Notes: generated from the sequence alone by a model not told the origin. Numbered from the stretch's first letter, positions 1-5,916 are shown. The stretch: 9,325 nucleotides of DNA from an uncultured Pseudogracilibacillus sp. (GCA_937960785.1 CALGOZ010000130.1:1-9325); one strand, 5' to 3'. Made by a program: numbers and translations.

Positions 1-462
1 TACTCACTGGAAGGCTCTACTGTGTAAGAGTTAGTGAGAATGTGTTTCAACTTACCCACTGGTTGCTTCTACTATGTAAGATTTAATGAAACTGTGATTA
101 CACTAACCCACTGGGCGCATCTACTGAGGGAAAAATTTGCGTAACTGCTCCTTAACCTATTTACCGTGCGCTTTCTCTGAGAAAGCTTTTACAAAAAACA
201 TTTTAACTTATTTATCGTATGCACTCCTAAGAAAGTCTTTGAGAAAATGAATCCAATCGACTCAGCGAAAATGTTTGTTTGGAAAGCTCATAAGAAAAAG
301 CGTTCAATGTTACCCAACGCGAACGTTTGCTAAGAAAAATGGTTACGAAAACGAACCAAAATTACTCAGCGTAAGCGTCTACTAGGAAAGTTTTTTGAAA
401 AAATACACAAGTTTACTTACCATACGCCTTTGCTGATAAATATTTAAGAAAGCTATTTTTAA
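1..462. repeat. Degenerate tandem array, period about 52 bp
   Basis: About nine diverged copies follow one another, with no reading frame. Anchors: TACTCACTGG at 1, TACCCACTGG at 53 and AACCCACTGG at 105 are exactly 52 bp apart. Further on, the inner block (loosely CTTTnCTnAGnAAAG) recurs near 171, 222, 273, 325, 377 and 428, so spacing stays 50-53 bp. Each unit reads roughly TTACTCAGCG, then a GCG-containing stretch, then the quasi-palindromic inner block, then an A-rich tail. Because 52 is not a multiple of 3 and stops are frequent, this is not a decayed coding repeat. The copy at 170-186 forms an almost perfect hairpin (GCTTTCTC against GAGAAAGC). The array probably continues left of the window. 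Its function is unknown. The period is close to five helical turns, which would put equivalent sites on the same face of the DNA. Confidence 0.7.
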
Positions 463-690
463 AGTTACTTTTCAAAAGTCTTCGTTCGCAATGCTTATAA
501 AGAATAAGTTAAAAATTCACAAGTTTAGTCGCAATAAAAAGCGCTATATAAAAATATCCTTTAAATCAAAGCAAACAAATTAAAAAATCCAAGCGCTAGC
601 TAAAGTTAGCTTAACGCTCGGTTTTACTTTTTAAAATATAATTTGGTAAGACTTATTTTAAAGATTTAATAAGGAACGGGACAATGAGGG
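463..690. other. AT-rich gene-free region between the repeat array and ilvE
   Basis: I see no open reading frame with a ribosome binding site here. Fainter echoes of the upstream repeat may continue around 465-560 (for example a GCG-containing segment followed by an A-rich tail), but spacing is lost. The only clear structure is the terminator-like hairpin at 592-618, annotated separately. Confidence 0.5.
582..618 (-). terminator. Probable intrinsic terminator of ilvE
   Basis: An imperfect hairpin pairs AGCG/CGCT at the base and TAGCTA-type arms at the tip (592-618), with a small internal loop. Read on the minus strand it is followed after four bases by six T (complement of 582-587). It lies about 75 bp past the ilvE stop. 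On the plus strand it is followed by a weaker T-rich stretch (622-631), so it may also work in that direction. Confidence 0.5.
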
Positions 691-1767
691 TTAACCGTCA
701 ATTTTTTCAATCCAATTAAAGGGATCTTCAATTTTACCGTATTGAATACCTGTCAATGTATCGTACAATCGTTTAGCGATTTTTCCAGTTTTACCTTCAT
801 TAATAACATATGTCTTATCATTCCAGAATAGCTCTCCAATTGGCGAGATTACTGCCGCTGTTCCTGTACCGAAGGCTTCTTCGAGACGTCCTTCTTCATG
901 GGCTTCGGCCAGTTCCTCCATTGAAATTCGTCGCTCGACAACTGGAAGGTCCCAATGTTTTAACATTTTAATCACAGAATCCCGAGTAATTCCGTGTAAA
1001 ATACTACCCGTTAACGCAGGTGTAACGATTTCTCCGTCAATTTTAAAGAAGACGTTCATACTACCGACTTCTTCGATATATTTTTTCTCAACACCATCGA
1101 GCCATAGAACTTGGGAAAATCCTTGCGCTTCGACGATTTCTTGAGCTTTTAAACTAGCGGCATAGTTACCGGCGGTTTTTGCTTCTCCAGTTCCACCTAA
1201 TACGGCGCGGACGTATTCATTTTCGACAGCGATTTTAACTGGATCAATACCTTCTTCATAATACGCTCCTACCGGTGATAAAATAATCATAAATTTGTAA
1301 GTTTTCGAAGGTGCGACGCCTAAGTAAGCATCGGTAGAAATAATAAAGGGACGAATATACAGCGAAGTTCCTTCTGCTTTAGGAACCCAATCCTGTTCTA
1401 CCTCAATTAATTTTTTTAAAGCTTTTAAACAAAACTCTTCATCGATTGGTGGTATTACCATTCGCTCATTCGATTCGTTTAATCGTTTAAAGTTGCTTTG
1501 GGGACGAAAAAGTTGAATACTACCGTCATCTGTCCGGTATGCTTTTAAACCTTCGAACACCGTCTGTCCATAGTGGAAAATCATCGAAGCCGGATCTAAC
1601 GTAATCGATTGATAAGGTACAATTCTTGGATCGAACCATCCTTTCCCTTCGACGTAATCCATTACAAACATATGGTCAGTAAAAACGGTTCCGAAGACGA
1701 GCTCATCGTCCTTTGGCTTTTCTTTCGGCTCTGTTGTTAGTTCGACTTTAATTGTTTGTTCTGACAT
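691..1767 (-). CDS. ilvE: Branched-chain amino acid aminotransferase
   Basis: This is a 358-residue PLP enzyme of fold type IV. It transfers the amino group between glutamate and the 2-oxo acids of leucine, isoleucine and valine in the cytoplasm, the last step of their synthesis and the first of their breakdown. Family marks are the N-terminal block ending FHYGQTVFEGLKAYR (64-78), GGTGEAKTAGNYAASLKAQ (191-209) with K197 as the expected PLP lysine, EEVGSMNVFF (232-241), TGSILHGITRDSV (253-265) and GTGTAAVISPIG (300-311). The length is normal for the Bacillus BCAT-beta group. The ATG start at 1767 has AAGGAGA seven bases upstream (1775-1781). A TATAAT -10 lies at 1808-1813 with only a poor -35, and a CodY-like sequence overlaps the promoter. 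The gene stands alone, with a terminator behind it. Whether it acts mainly in synthesis or breakdown cannot be read from sequence. Confidence 0.96.
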   Translation of the reverse strand: MSEQTIKVELTTEPKEKPKDDELVFGTVFTDHMFVMDYVEGKGWFDPRIVPYQSITLDPASMIFHYGQTVFEGLKAYRTDDGSIQLFRPQSNFKRLNESNERMVIPPIDEEFCLKALKKLIEVEQDWVPKAEGTSLYIRPFIISTDAYLGVAPSKTYKFMIILSPVGAYYEEGIDPVKIAVENEYVRAVLGGTGEAKTAGNYAASLKAQEIVEAQGFSQVLWLDGVEKKYIEEVGSMNVFFKIDGEIVTPALTGSILHGITRDSVIKMLKHWDLPVVERRISMEELAEAHEEGRLEEAFGTGTAAVISPIGELFWNDKTYVINEGKTGKIAKRLYDTLTGIQYGKIEDPFNWIEKIDG

Positions 1768-1807
1768 ATCCCTATCTCCTTCAATAAATAAAACTATTAC
1801 TACTTCT

Positions 1808-1836
1808 ATTATATCGTAAATTTTCCGAATTCGGTA
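1808..1836 (-). promoter_or_regulatory. Putative ilvE promoter with an overlapping CodY-like box
   Basis: On the minus strand TATAAT (1808-1813) is a perfect -10, while the hexamer 17 bp upstream (TACCGA) matches the -35 consensus poorly. The interval 1819-1833 matches the CodY consensus AATTTTCWGAAAATT at 10 of 15 positions in either orientation, with one half-site (AATTTTC on the plus strand) intact. CodY control of a branched-chain aminotransferase gene is known in Bacillus subtilis; its presence here is inference. Confidence 0.35.
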
Positions 1837-1871
1837 TCTATTGTAATCTTTTTTTCCTTTGAATATACAAA

Positions 1872-1918
1872 ATGTAAAATTACATACTAGTACAAAAACT
1901 ATGTTACACTATATGTAA
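1872..1918 (+). promoter_or_regulatory. Two dyad elements upstream of the small membrane gene
   Basis: ATGTAA-AA-TTACAT (1872-1885) is a perfect inverted repeat, and TTACA-CTATA-TGTAA (1904-1918) is a second with the same half-site in the opposite arrangement. Their centres are about 32-33 bp apart, near three helical turns. The second overlaps a possible -10 (TACACT, 1905-1910) for the gene starting at 1943. They look like operators for a dimeric regulator; ATGT/ACAT half-sites are typical of PadR-family sites, but the regulator cannot be named from this window. Confidence 0.3.
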
Positions 1919-1942
1919 AACTTATTTAGGACGGTGACAGAA

Positions 1943-2248
1943 ATGGAACTTATAGGAGTCCTTTTGTTACTTGCGTTTGTCACTTTTTTAAATATAGCTC
2001 TTTATATCCCATCTCTTATAACCGTGACGGAAGAAGAGATTACGGCTAATATGAGAAAATTAAAAACGTACGATTGGTTTCAACAGTTAACAGAAGATAA
2101 AACTTATAAAACATTGCTTACTTATAATCAAAAGGTTCGAAAGATGATTGGCAATTTTTCTACAAAAAAATTAGATCAACCGCTTTATCAACGTCGTTAT
2201 CGAAAAAGATTACAAACTTTATTAGAAGAGGAAAGTAGCCATCTATAA
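1943..2248 (+). CDS. Small membrane-anchored protein of unknown function
   Basis: I do not recognise this 101-residue protein. Residues 2-26 form one hydrophobic helix, followed by an acidic patch (TEEE) and a charged, mostly basic tail that is likely alpha-helical and contains the run YQRRYRKR near the C-terminus. The expected product is a single-pass membrane protein with a soluble domain of about 70 residues. I chose the ATG at 1943, because AGGACGG (1928-1934) ends eight bases before it. An in-frame GTG at 1934 would add three residues but has its AGGA only two bases away. The gene is divergent from ilvE and ends tail to tail with the minus-strand ORF at 2243-2434. Coding character is supported by the ribosome binding site and normal composition. 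Confidence 0.7.
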   Translation: MELIGVLLLLAFVTFLNIALYIPSLITVTEEEITANMRKLKTYDWFQQLTEDKTYKTLLTYNQKVRKMIGNFSTKKLDQPLYQRRYRKRLQTLLEEESSHL

Positions 2249-2434
2249 AACACCTTTAGTAAAGTTTGTACTAGCTGAAAATAATGAAGACGTCTCGTTT
2301 GTAAAAAGGAAAAGAAAACTTACTCGACGCTTATGTAGCCCGTAGCGAAAAAGAGCAAAAGAAAAAAAGGCAATTAGTAAACTAATTTCAATTGCAATGA
2401 AAGTCTCCCATTCCCAGGTGGCAATCCACTCCAT
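2243..2434 (-). CDS. Small membrane protein, possibly a truncated gene
   Basis: The 63-residue ORF starts at an ATG (2434) with an excellent ribosome binding site, AGGTGAT, four bases upstream. It begins with a Trp/Glu-rich segment (MEWIATWEWETF), then one strong membrane helix (about 13-30) and a basic RYGLHKRR stop-transfer segment. After that the chain becomes a short hydrophobic run and then a low-information Ser/Thr/Asn-rich tail. The N-terminal half looks like the start of a longer multi-helix membrane protein, so the tail may be out of frame or come from a deletion junction. That view is inference. Its last six bases overlap the end of the convergent plus-strand gene. No terminator is visible for either gene at their junction. 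It could also be a genuine short protein. Confidence 0.45.
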   Translation of the reverse strand: MEWIATWEWETFIAIEISLLIAFFSFALFRYGLHKRRVSFLFLFTNETSSLFSASTNFTKGVL

Positions 2435-2476
2435 CTACATCACCTACAAGTTTCATTTAATAACTCTATCATACAT

Positions 2477-2515
2477 AAAAAACGATTCGTCTGCGAAGTT
2501 TGCAAACGAATCGTT
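2477..2515 (-). terminator. Intrinsic terminator of the metal ABC importer operon
   Basis: AACGATTCGT (2481-2490) pairs perfectly with ACGAATCGTT (2506-2515). After one mismatch, three more pairs (TGC/GCA) extend the stem towards a seven-base loop. Read on the minus strand, the hairpin runs straight into a T run (complement of 2477-2482). It lies 80 bp beyond the stop of the lipoprotein gene. Confidence 0.85.
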
Positions 2516-2594
2516 GTTGATAAAATATTTATCCAATCCCAAGTAAAGCATTTCTGTAGGAATGTATCATAGGCTTGGAACGATGGCTCAATTG

Positions 2595-3539
2595 CTATTT
2601 ACTTGTCAATCCTTTATGAATCATATCGATATTATATTGTAAATAGTTAATATACGTATCGGCTTCTTCGCCGGGTTTACCGATTTCATCGGAATATAAC
2701 TCTCCATAAATTTCAACCCCAGACTCTTCCGATACAGTCTCCATTGGTCGAGAATCAACGTTCGTCTCGACGAAAAGGACCGGTGGTTTGTGTTCTTTAA
2801 TAAAATCGAGTAAGGAACGAATTTGTTCTGGAGAGCCGTTTTCTTCCGTGTCAATCATCCAAATAAAGCCTTCTTTCAAATCGTATCGGTCAGCTAAATA
2901 TTGATACGCTCGCTCACTTGTGACGAGCACACGGTTTTCCTCGGGGATTTCGTTTAACTTTTCTTCATATTGAGCGACCATCTCTTCTAATTTCGCAATA
3001 TATGTTTCGGCATTTTGTTCATATGTCGCTTTATGCTCTGGGTCGATTTCGATTAAGGCATTGCGCGTGTTTTCAGCCATTATAATTCCATTCGATGGGT
3101 CGATAAAGGCATGAGGGTTTATTTCTTCTTCTTGGCCGTCTTCTGAATGAATGTACAATGGCTCAATTCCTTCTGTGACGCGAAAAGCCTTCTCCCAATC
3201 TTGACTTGCTGATTCCATCATTTTGTGGAACCAACCATTTTCGCCTCCTTCTAAATTAAGGCCGTTGTATAAGAGTAAATCAGCGCTTGTAACAGCTTTA
3301 ATATCCTCTGGTAGAGGTGAGTATACGTGTGGATCTGTTCCTGTTGGTACTAAATTGTACACATCAACTAAATCTCCTCCAATCTCCCGAGCCATATCTG
3401 CAATTAAGGTAAAGGATGTAACGACTTGAAGGGTGTCGCTATCATTTTTTTCGCTTTCTATTGAATCTTCAGATCCGCAAGCGACAAGTACGCCGAGCAT
3501 TACGATTACAAGTAGTAATAAATTAAATGGACGTTTCAC
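2595..3539 (-). CDS. mntA: Manganese-type ABC transporter substrate-binding lipoprotein (PsaA/MntA family)
   Basis: The 314-residue cluster A-I solute-binding protein captures Mn2+ (possibly Zn2+) outside the membrane and delivers it to the permease. A short basic N-terminus and hydrophobic helix (5-20) end in a lipobox LVAC with C21 as the lipidated cysteine. Expected metal ligands are all present: H71 in TDPHVY, H143 in NPHAF, E209 in TSERAY and D284 in YSDEIG. This His-His-Glu-Asp set and blocks such as LYNGLNLEGG (90-99) are those of pneumococcal PsaA. The loop before H143 is acidic (SEDGQEEE) rather than His-rich, which argues against a ZnuA-type zinc binder. The GTG start at 3539 has AAAGGAGG seven bases upstream (3547-3554). 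It is the last gene of the operon, 60 bp behind the permease. Naming follows Bacillus subtilis usage, in which MntA is the binding protein. Confidence 0.92.
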   Translation of the reverse strand: MKRPFNLLLLVIVMLGVLVACGSEDSIESEKNDSDTLQVVTSFTLIADMAREIGGDLVDVYNLVPTGTDPHVYSPLPEDIKAVTSADLLLYNGLNLEGGENGWFHKMMESASQDWEKAFRVTEGIEPLYIHSEDGQEEEINPHAFIDPSNGIIMAENTRNALIEIDPEHKATYEQNAETYIAKLEEMVAQYEEKLNEIPEENRVLVTSERAYQYLADRYDLKEGFIWMIDTEENGSPEQIRSLLDFIKEHKPPVLFVETNVDSRPMETVSEESGVEIYGELYSDEIGKPGEEADTYINYLQYNIDMIHKGLTSK

Positions 3540-3599
3540 GTTGTAGCCTCCTTTGTTGTTTGTGTTCGTTCGATCAATTTTCTGATTTTATATTATGCT

Positions 3600-4445
3600 T
3601 TAGCTAATTTGTTTTGAACGAAAAAGTCGCCAAAAAATACCTTGCTTAGGTGAAAAGAAAAAAGCAATTAAAAATAAAACTGTCGCAACGAGCACGATGA
3701 TTGCTCCTGAAGGTAAATTGTATGTCACACTAAAGTAAAGCCCAATCACTGAAGAAATTGCCCCAAAAAAAGCAGCTAATAGTAACATGATTGAAAAATG
3801 ATTTGTCAGTAAATACGCTGTTGCTGCTGGTGTAATTAACATCGCGACAACTAAGACAACACCGACAGTCTGTAATGAAGCGACTGTAGCCATCGTTAGC
3901 AAGATCATAATGACGTAGTGGATCAGTTTCGTCTTTAGTCCGTACACTTGCGCCATCGTCTCATCGAACGTACTAATTAGTAATTCTTTATAAAAAAGTA
4001 AGACGACAAGGATAATAACAACTCCAAGTCCAATCGTAAGCCACATATCACTTGGTCGTACCGAAAGTACATTCCCGAATAAAATTTGCGTTAAATCGGT
4101 TGCTGTCGGCGTTTTACTAACGAGAATAACACCAAGAGCAAAAAAGGCAGTAAAGACGATTCCGATTGAAGAGTCGTGTTTAATTCGGCTATGTTGACTA
4201 ATTGCCCCAATGCCAATCGTTGCGAGCACACCGAACAATACCGCACCGTAAAAATAATTAACCCCTAACATATAAGAAATCGCAATCCCCGGTAAAATCG
4301 CATGGGAAATTGCATCCCCCATAAGTGCCATACCGCGCATAATAATAAAAGAGCCGATTAACCCACTAATCACACCGACCCAAATCGACGTAATGAAAGA
4401 ACGTTGTAAAAATGTATACTCAGCTAAGTCTGCTAAAAATTCCAT
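3600..4445 (-). CDS. mntC: Metal ABC transporter permease (ABC-3 family)
   Basis: The 281-residue inner-membrane subunit forms the Mn2+/Zn2+ channel as a homodimer. It is almost wholly hydrophobic, with eight or so predicted helices, the usual number for ABC-3 permeases. Recognisable family blocks are MRGMALMGDAISHAILPGIA (36-55), DLTQILFGNVLSV (117-129), the ATPase-contact loop FDETMAQVYGL (160-170), and TVGVVLVVAMLITPAATAYLL (193-213). The ATG at 4445 lies inside the end of the ATPase gene: the two overlap by 13 bp and the start has GGAGAAG nine bases upstream, so the pair is probably translationally coupled. One permease gene is present, as in psaBCA and staphylococcal mntABC, whereas Bacillus subtilis has two (mntC and mntD). 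The symbol is therefore approximate. Confidence 0.92.
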   Translation of the reverse strand: MEFLADLAEYTFLQRSFITSIWVGVISGLIGSFIIMRGMALMGDAISHAILPGIAISYMLGVNYFYGAVLFGVLATIGIGAISQHSRIKHDSSIGIVFTAFFALGVILVSKTPTATDLTQILFGNVLSVRPSDMWLTIGLGVVIILVVLLFYKELLISTFDETMAQVYGLKTKLIHYVIMILLTMATVASLQTVGVVLVVAMLITPAATAYLLTNHFSIMLLLAAFFGAISSVIGLYFSVTYNLPSGAIIVLVATVLFLIAFFFSPKQGIFWRLFRSKQIS

Positions 4446-5185
4446 GATGTTTCTTCTCCAGTCTGTAATACATTAAAGTCAATTTGATAAGCGTCCAGCA
4501 AATTTTGTTGAGTCATTACATCTCTTACCGGTCCGGCATCGACTAATCGACGATTTAATAAAACTAATTGATCGAAATAATCGCTTACTTTCGTTAAATC
4601 ATGGTGAACGATAAAAATTGTTTTTCCTTCGTCCCGTAATTGGTGTAAAAGTCCAATAAGAACCTGTTCACTTTTTACATCTACCCCAACAAATGGTTCA
4701 TCTAAGAAAAAAAGATCCGCCTCTTGTGTTAAGGCCCGAGCAAGGAATACTCGTTGTTGTTGACCACCAGACAGCTCAGAAATTTGTCGATTTTTGAACT
4801 GTTCCATGCCGACTTTTTGTAAATTTTGATCAGCTAGTTGTTTTTCGCGTTTGCCAGGTAATTTAAAAAGTCCAAGATGCGGATACGTCCCTAACAACAC
4901 TGTATGACGCACTGTAATAGGAAAGTCCCAATCGATTGTTGTGCGCTGAGGCACGTAAGCAATTTTTTTGCGAAATAAATCGATTGATTTTCCATCGACG
5001 GTTACTTCGCCGTATTTTTTTGGAACTAAACCTAGCATCGCTTTTAATAAAGTTGATTTTCCGGCTCCATTCGGTCCAATTATTCCGATTACATTACCTT
5101 TTTTAAACGAAAAGGAAACGTCTTGCACGACTTCATTTCCATCATACGAAACAGTAAGACGTTTAACTTCGAGCGTATTCTCCAC
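4433..5185 (-). CDS. mntB: Metal ABC transporter ATP-binding protein
   Basis: The 250-residue cytoplasmic ATPase powers the Mn2+/Zn2+ importer as a dimer. All nucleotide-binding elements are intact: Walker A GPNGAGKST (37-45), Q-loop Q80 in AYVPQR, signature LSGGQ (138-142), Walker B LFFLDE (158-163) and H-loop H195 in VHHDL. The segment TIDWDFPITVRHTVLLG (83-99) is typical of the manganese/zinc/iron chelate subgroup. The start is a GTG (5183-5185) with GAAGGTG six bases upstream. No ATG gives a better fit, because the core fold begins within ten residues. It is the first gene of the operon, and its 5' region carries the paired TTTGCCTAA boxes, which suggests MntR control. In staphylococcal naming this subunit would be MntA. 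Confidence 0.93.
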   Translation of the reverse strand: MENTLEVKRLTVSYDGNEVVQDVSFSFKKGNVIGIIGPNGAGKSTLLKAMLGLVPKKYGEVTVDGKSIDLFRKKIAYVPQRTTIDWDFPITVRHTVLLGTYPHLGLFKLPGKREKQLADQNLQKVGMEQFKNRQISELSGGQQQRVFLARALTQEADLFFLDEPFVGVDVKSEQVLIGLLHQLRDEGKTIFIVHHDLTKVSDYFDQLVLLNRRLVDAGPVRDVMTQQNLLDAYQIDFNVLQTGEETSWNF

Positions 5186-5244
5186 TATTTACACCTTCTT
5201 ATGTTCATTCCAAACGTTGTCTTCATCTTTTTATAAGAGTTTTA

Positions 5245-5278
5245 TTTGCCTAACACTAAAGTGTTTGCCTAATGCAAC
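5245..5278 (-). promoter_or_regulatory. Candidate MntR operator region of the metal importer operon
   Basis: TTTGCCTAA occurs twice, at 5245-5253 and 5264-5272, 19 bp apart. The second copy continues into TGCAA, giving a loose dyad TTTGC...GCAA (5264-5277). Between them lies a perfect inverted repeat AACACT-AA-AGTGTT (5252-5265). TTTGCCT arms are characteristic of the MntR sites known upstream of Bacillus manganese uptake genes. No Zur-type sequence (TCGTAAT...ATTACGA) is present. The boxes lie 60-90 bp upstream of the ATPase start, just above a TATAAA that could be the -10 (5231-5236), so a bound repressor would block the promoter. A clear -35 was not found. Confidence 0.55.
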
Positions 5279-5386
5279 ATTTACATTTAATTTTACATGA
5301 ATGAATTTTAAAAGTAAATGAATTTACAAATATGATAAAGTATGTAGAAGTTGTTTTTTATTTTGAAGATGAAAAGTAATTTTATA

Positions 5387-5415
5387 TTGACAATATATGC
5401 ATATGTTGTTATATT
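5387..5415 (+). promoter_or_regulatory. Sigma-A type promoter of the M-box/mgtE transcript
   Basis: A perfect -35 TTGACA (5387-5392) is followed 17 bp later by TATATT (5410-5415), five of six matches to the -10 consensus. A perfect TATAAT lies directly behind it (5415-5420) but at 22 bp spacing. Transcription would begin near 5422-5428, shortly before the riboswitch. The stretch between the ABC operon boxes and this promoter (5281-5386) is AT-rich, with one 14-bp dyad GTAAAT-GA-ATTTAC (5314-5327). Confidence 0.8.
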
Positions 5416-5439
5416 ATAATGCGTGATAAAAATTGAACA

Positions 5440-5597
5440 ATTCCTCGTTAGGTGAGGCTCCTATATGGAGATAAGCTACTGCCCAGAAACGTCGAGAGAC
5501 ACCAATGGGTTAACAGAACTGATCGAGTTAAGGTCTTTTCTAATGTAGCGGGCAATATTGCCGGCCATATAGTGCTAAAACTCTACGGTGGGGGAAT
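5440..5597 (+). ncRNA. M-box (ykoK leader) Mg2+ riboswitch
   Basis: The sequence follows the conserved M-box from end to end: CGTTAGGTGAGGCTCCTATA (5446-5465), ATGGAGATAAGCTACTGCCC (5465-5484), ACCAATGGGTTAACAGAA (5501-5518), GAGTTAAGGTC (5525-5535), TAATGTAGC (5541-5549), GCCATATAGTGCTAAAACTC (5564-5583) and TCTACGG. The closing helix P1 can pair 5440-5446 with 5591-5597 (ATTCCTC with GGGGAAT plus one wobble). The aptamer folds tightly around several Mg2+ ions. With Mg2+ bound, P1 stays closed and the terminator downstream forms; without it, the 3' strand of P1 and the bases after it are free to pair with the terminator's 5' arm. It controls mgtE, so the genetic logic is repression of Mg2+ uptake by Mg2+. 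Mn2+ can also act on M-boxes in Bacillus subtilis. Confidence 0.95.
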
Positions 5598-5681
5598 GGG
5601 TTAAATAAAAAGTGTATGAATTAAGGAAAAGGTATCACCTTGTTCGTTTCTTATGACTTTTGAGTATACTTTTTTGAATTT

Positions 5682-5720
5682 AAATCCTTCTCTTGCGTTA
5701 AGCGTAGAGGAGGATTTTTT
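5682..5720 (+). terminator. Riboswitch-controlled intrinsic terminator
   Basis: AAATCCTTCTCT (5682-5693) pairs over 12 positions, one of them G-U, with AGAGGAGGATTT (5706-5717). A T-tract (5715-5720) follows. It is the expression platform of the M-box. A competing pairing is visible between the segment behind P1 (about 5592-5605, including GGGTTAAA) and the 5' arm with its upstream flank (about 5680-5692), which would act as antiterminator. Confidence 0.88.
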
Positions 5721-5805
5721 ACTTTCCGTAGAAATTAAATAAGAATGAACTGTTTGTAAACGGAGAACTTACATAACAAGAGAAGGAAAGAAGGGGTGAT
5801 GAAAA

Positions 5806-5916
5806 TTGGCAAGTCGAAGTCGATGGCGATGTTGTAATTATGTAGGGATCAAAAGGGAAAAAAGTCCAATTTTCATCGATGAAAGCTGGCGCACAAATAG
5901 GAGGCCATACGAATGA
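5806..5916 (+). other. Possible 36-codon leader ORF coupled to mgtE
   Basis: A TTG at 5806 sits five bases behind AGGGGTGAT (5792-5800), close to an ideal ribosome binding site. The frame stays open for 36 codons and its TGA (5914-5916) overlaps the mgtE ATG as ATGA. The peptide would be basic, with a Trp-Arg-Cys-Cys stretch early and RRPYE at the end; I recognise no homologue. An alternative ATG at 5799 gives only 12 codons. It lies after the terminator, so it is only transcribed when the riboswitch is on. Chance is a fair explanation, because mgtE has its own AGGAGG. Confidence 0.22.

Noticed and set aside
1..462. CRISPR array or degenerate coding repeat
   Set aside because: There are no identical direct repeats separated by unique spacers; whole units have drifted. 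The period of 52 is not a multiple of three and stops are frequent in all frames.
2539..2578. Second hairpin (CCAAG...CTTGG with inner CATT...AATG) behind the lipoprotein gene
   Set aside because: The pairing is short and interrupted and has no U-tract; the hairpin at 2481-2515 is a far better terminator.
2621..2854. Minus-strand 77-codon reading frame
   Set aside because: It is a shadow inside the lipoprotein gene in another frame, has no ribosome binding site and resembles no family, while the lipoprotein frame carries all metal ligands.
3223..3429. Plus-strand 68-codon reading frame
   Set aside because: It lies antisense within the lipoprotein gene, with biased Ser/Pro-rich content typical of a shadow frame.
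4968..5300. Plus-strand 110-codon reading frame
   Set aside because: It is antisense to the ATPase 5' end and runs through the operator region. No ribosome binding site and no recognisable domain.
5186..5386. Zur-controlled zinc importer
   Set aside because: No TCGTAAT/ATTACGA-type Zur site is visible, and the binding protein has the PsaA ligand set with an acidic rather than His-rich loop.
5726..5912. Frameshifted N-terminal domain of MgtE upstream of the annotated start
   Set aside because: The space is about 190 bp where about 390 would be needed, the riboswitch terminator lies directly upstream, and no frame shows the N-domain repeats.
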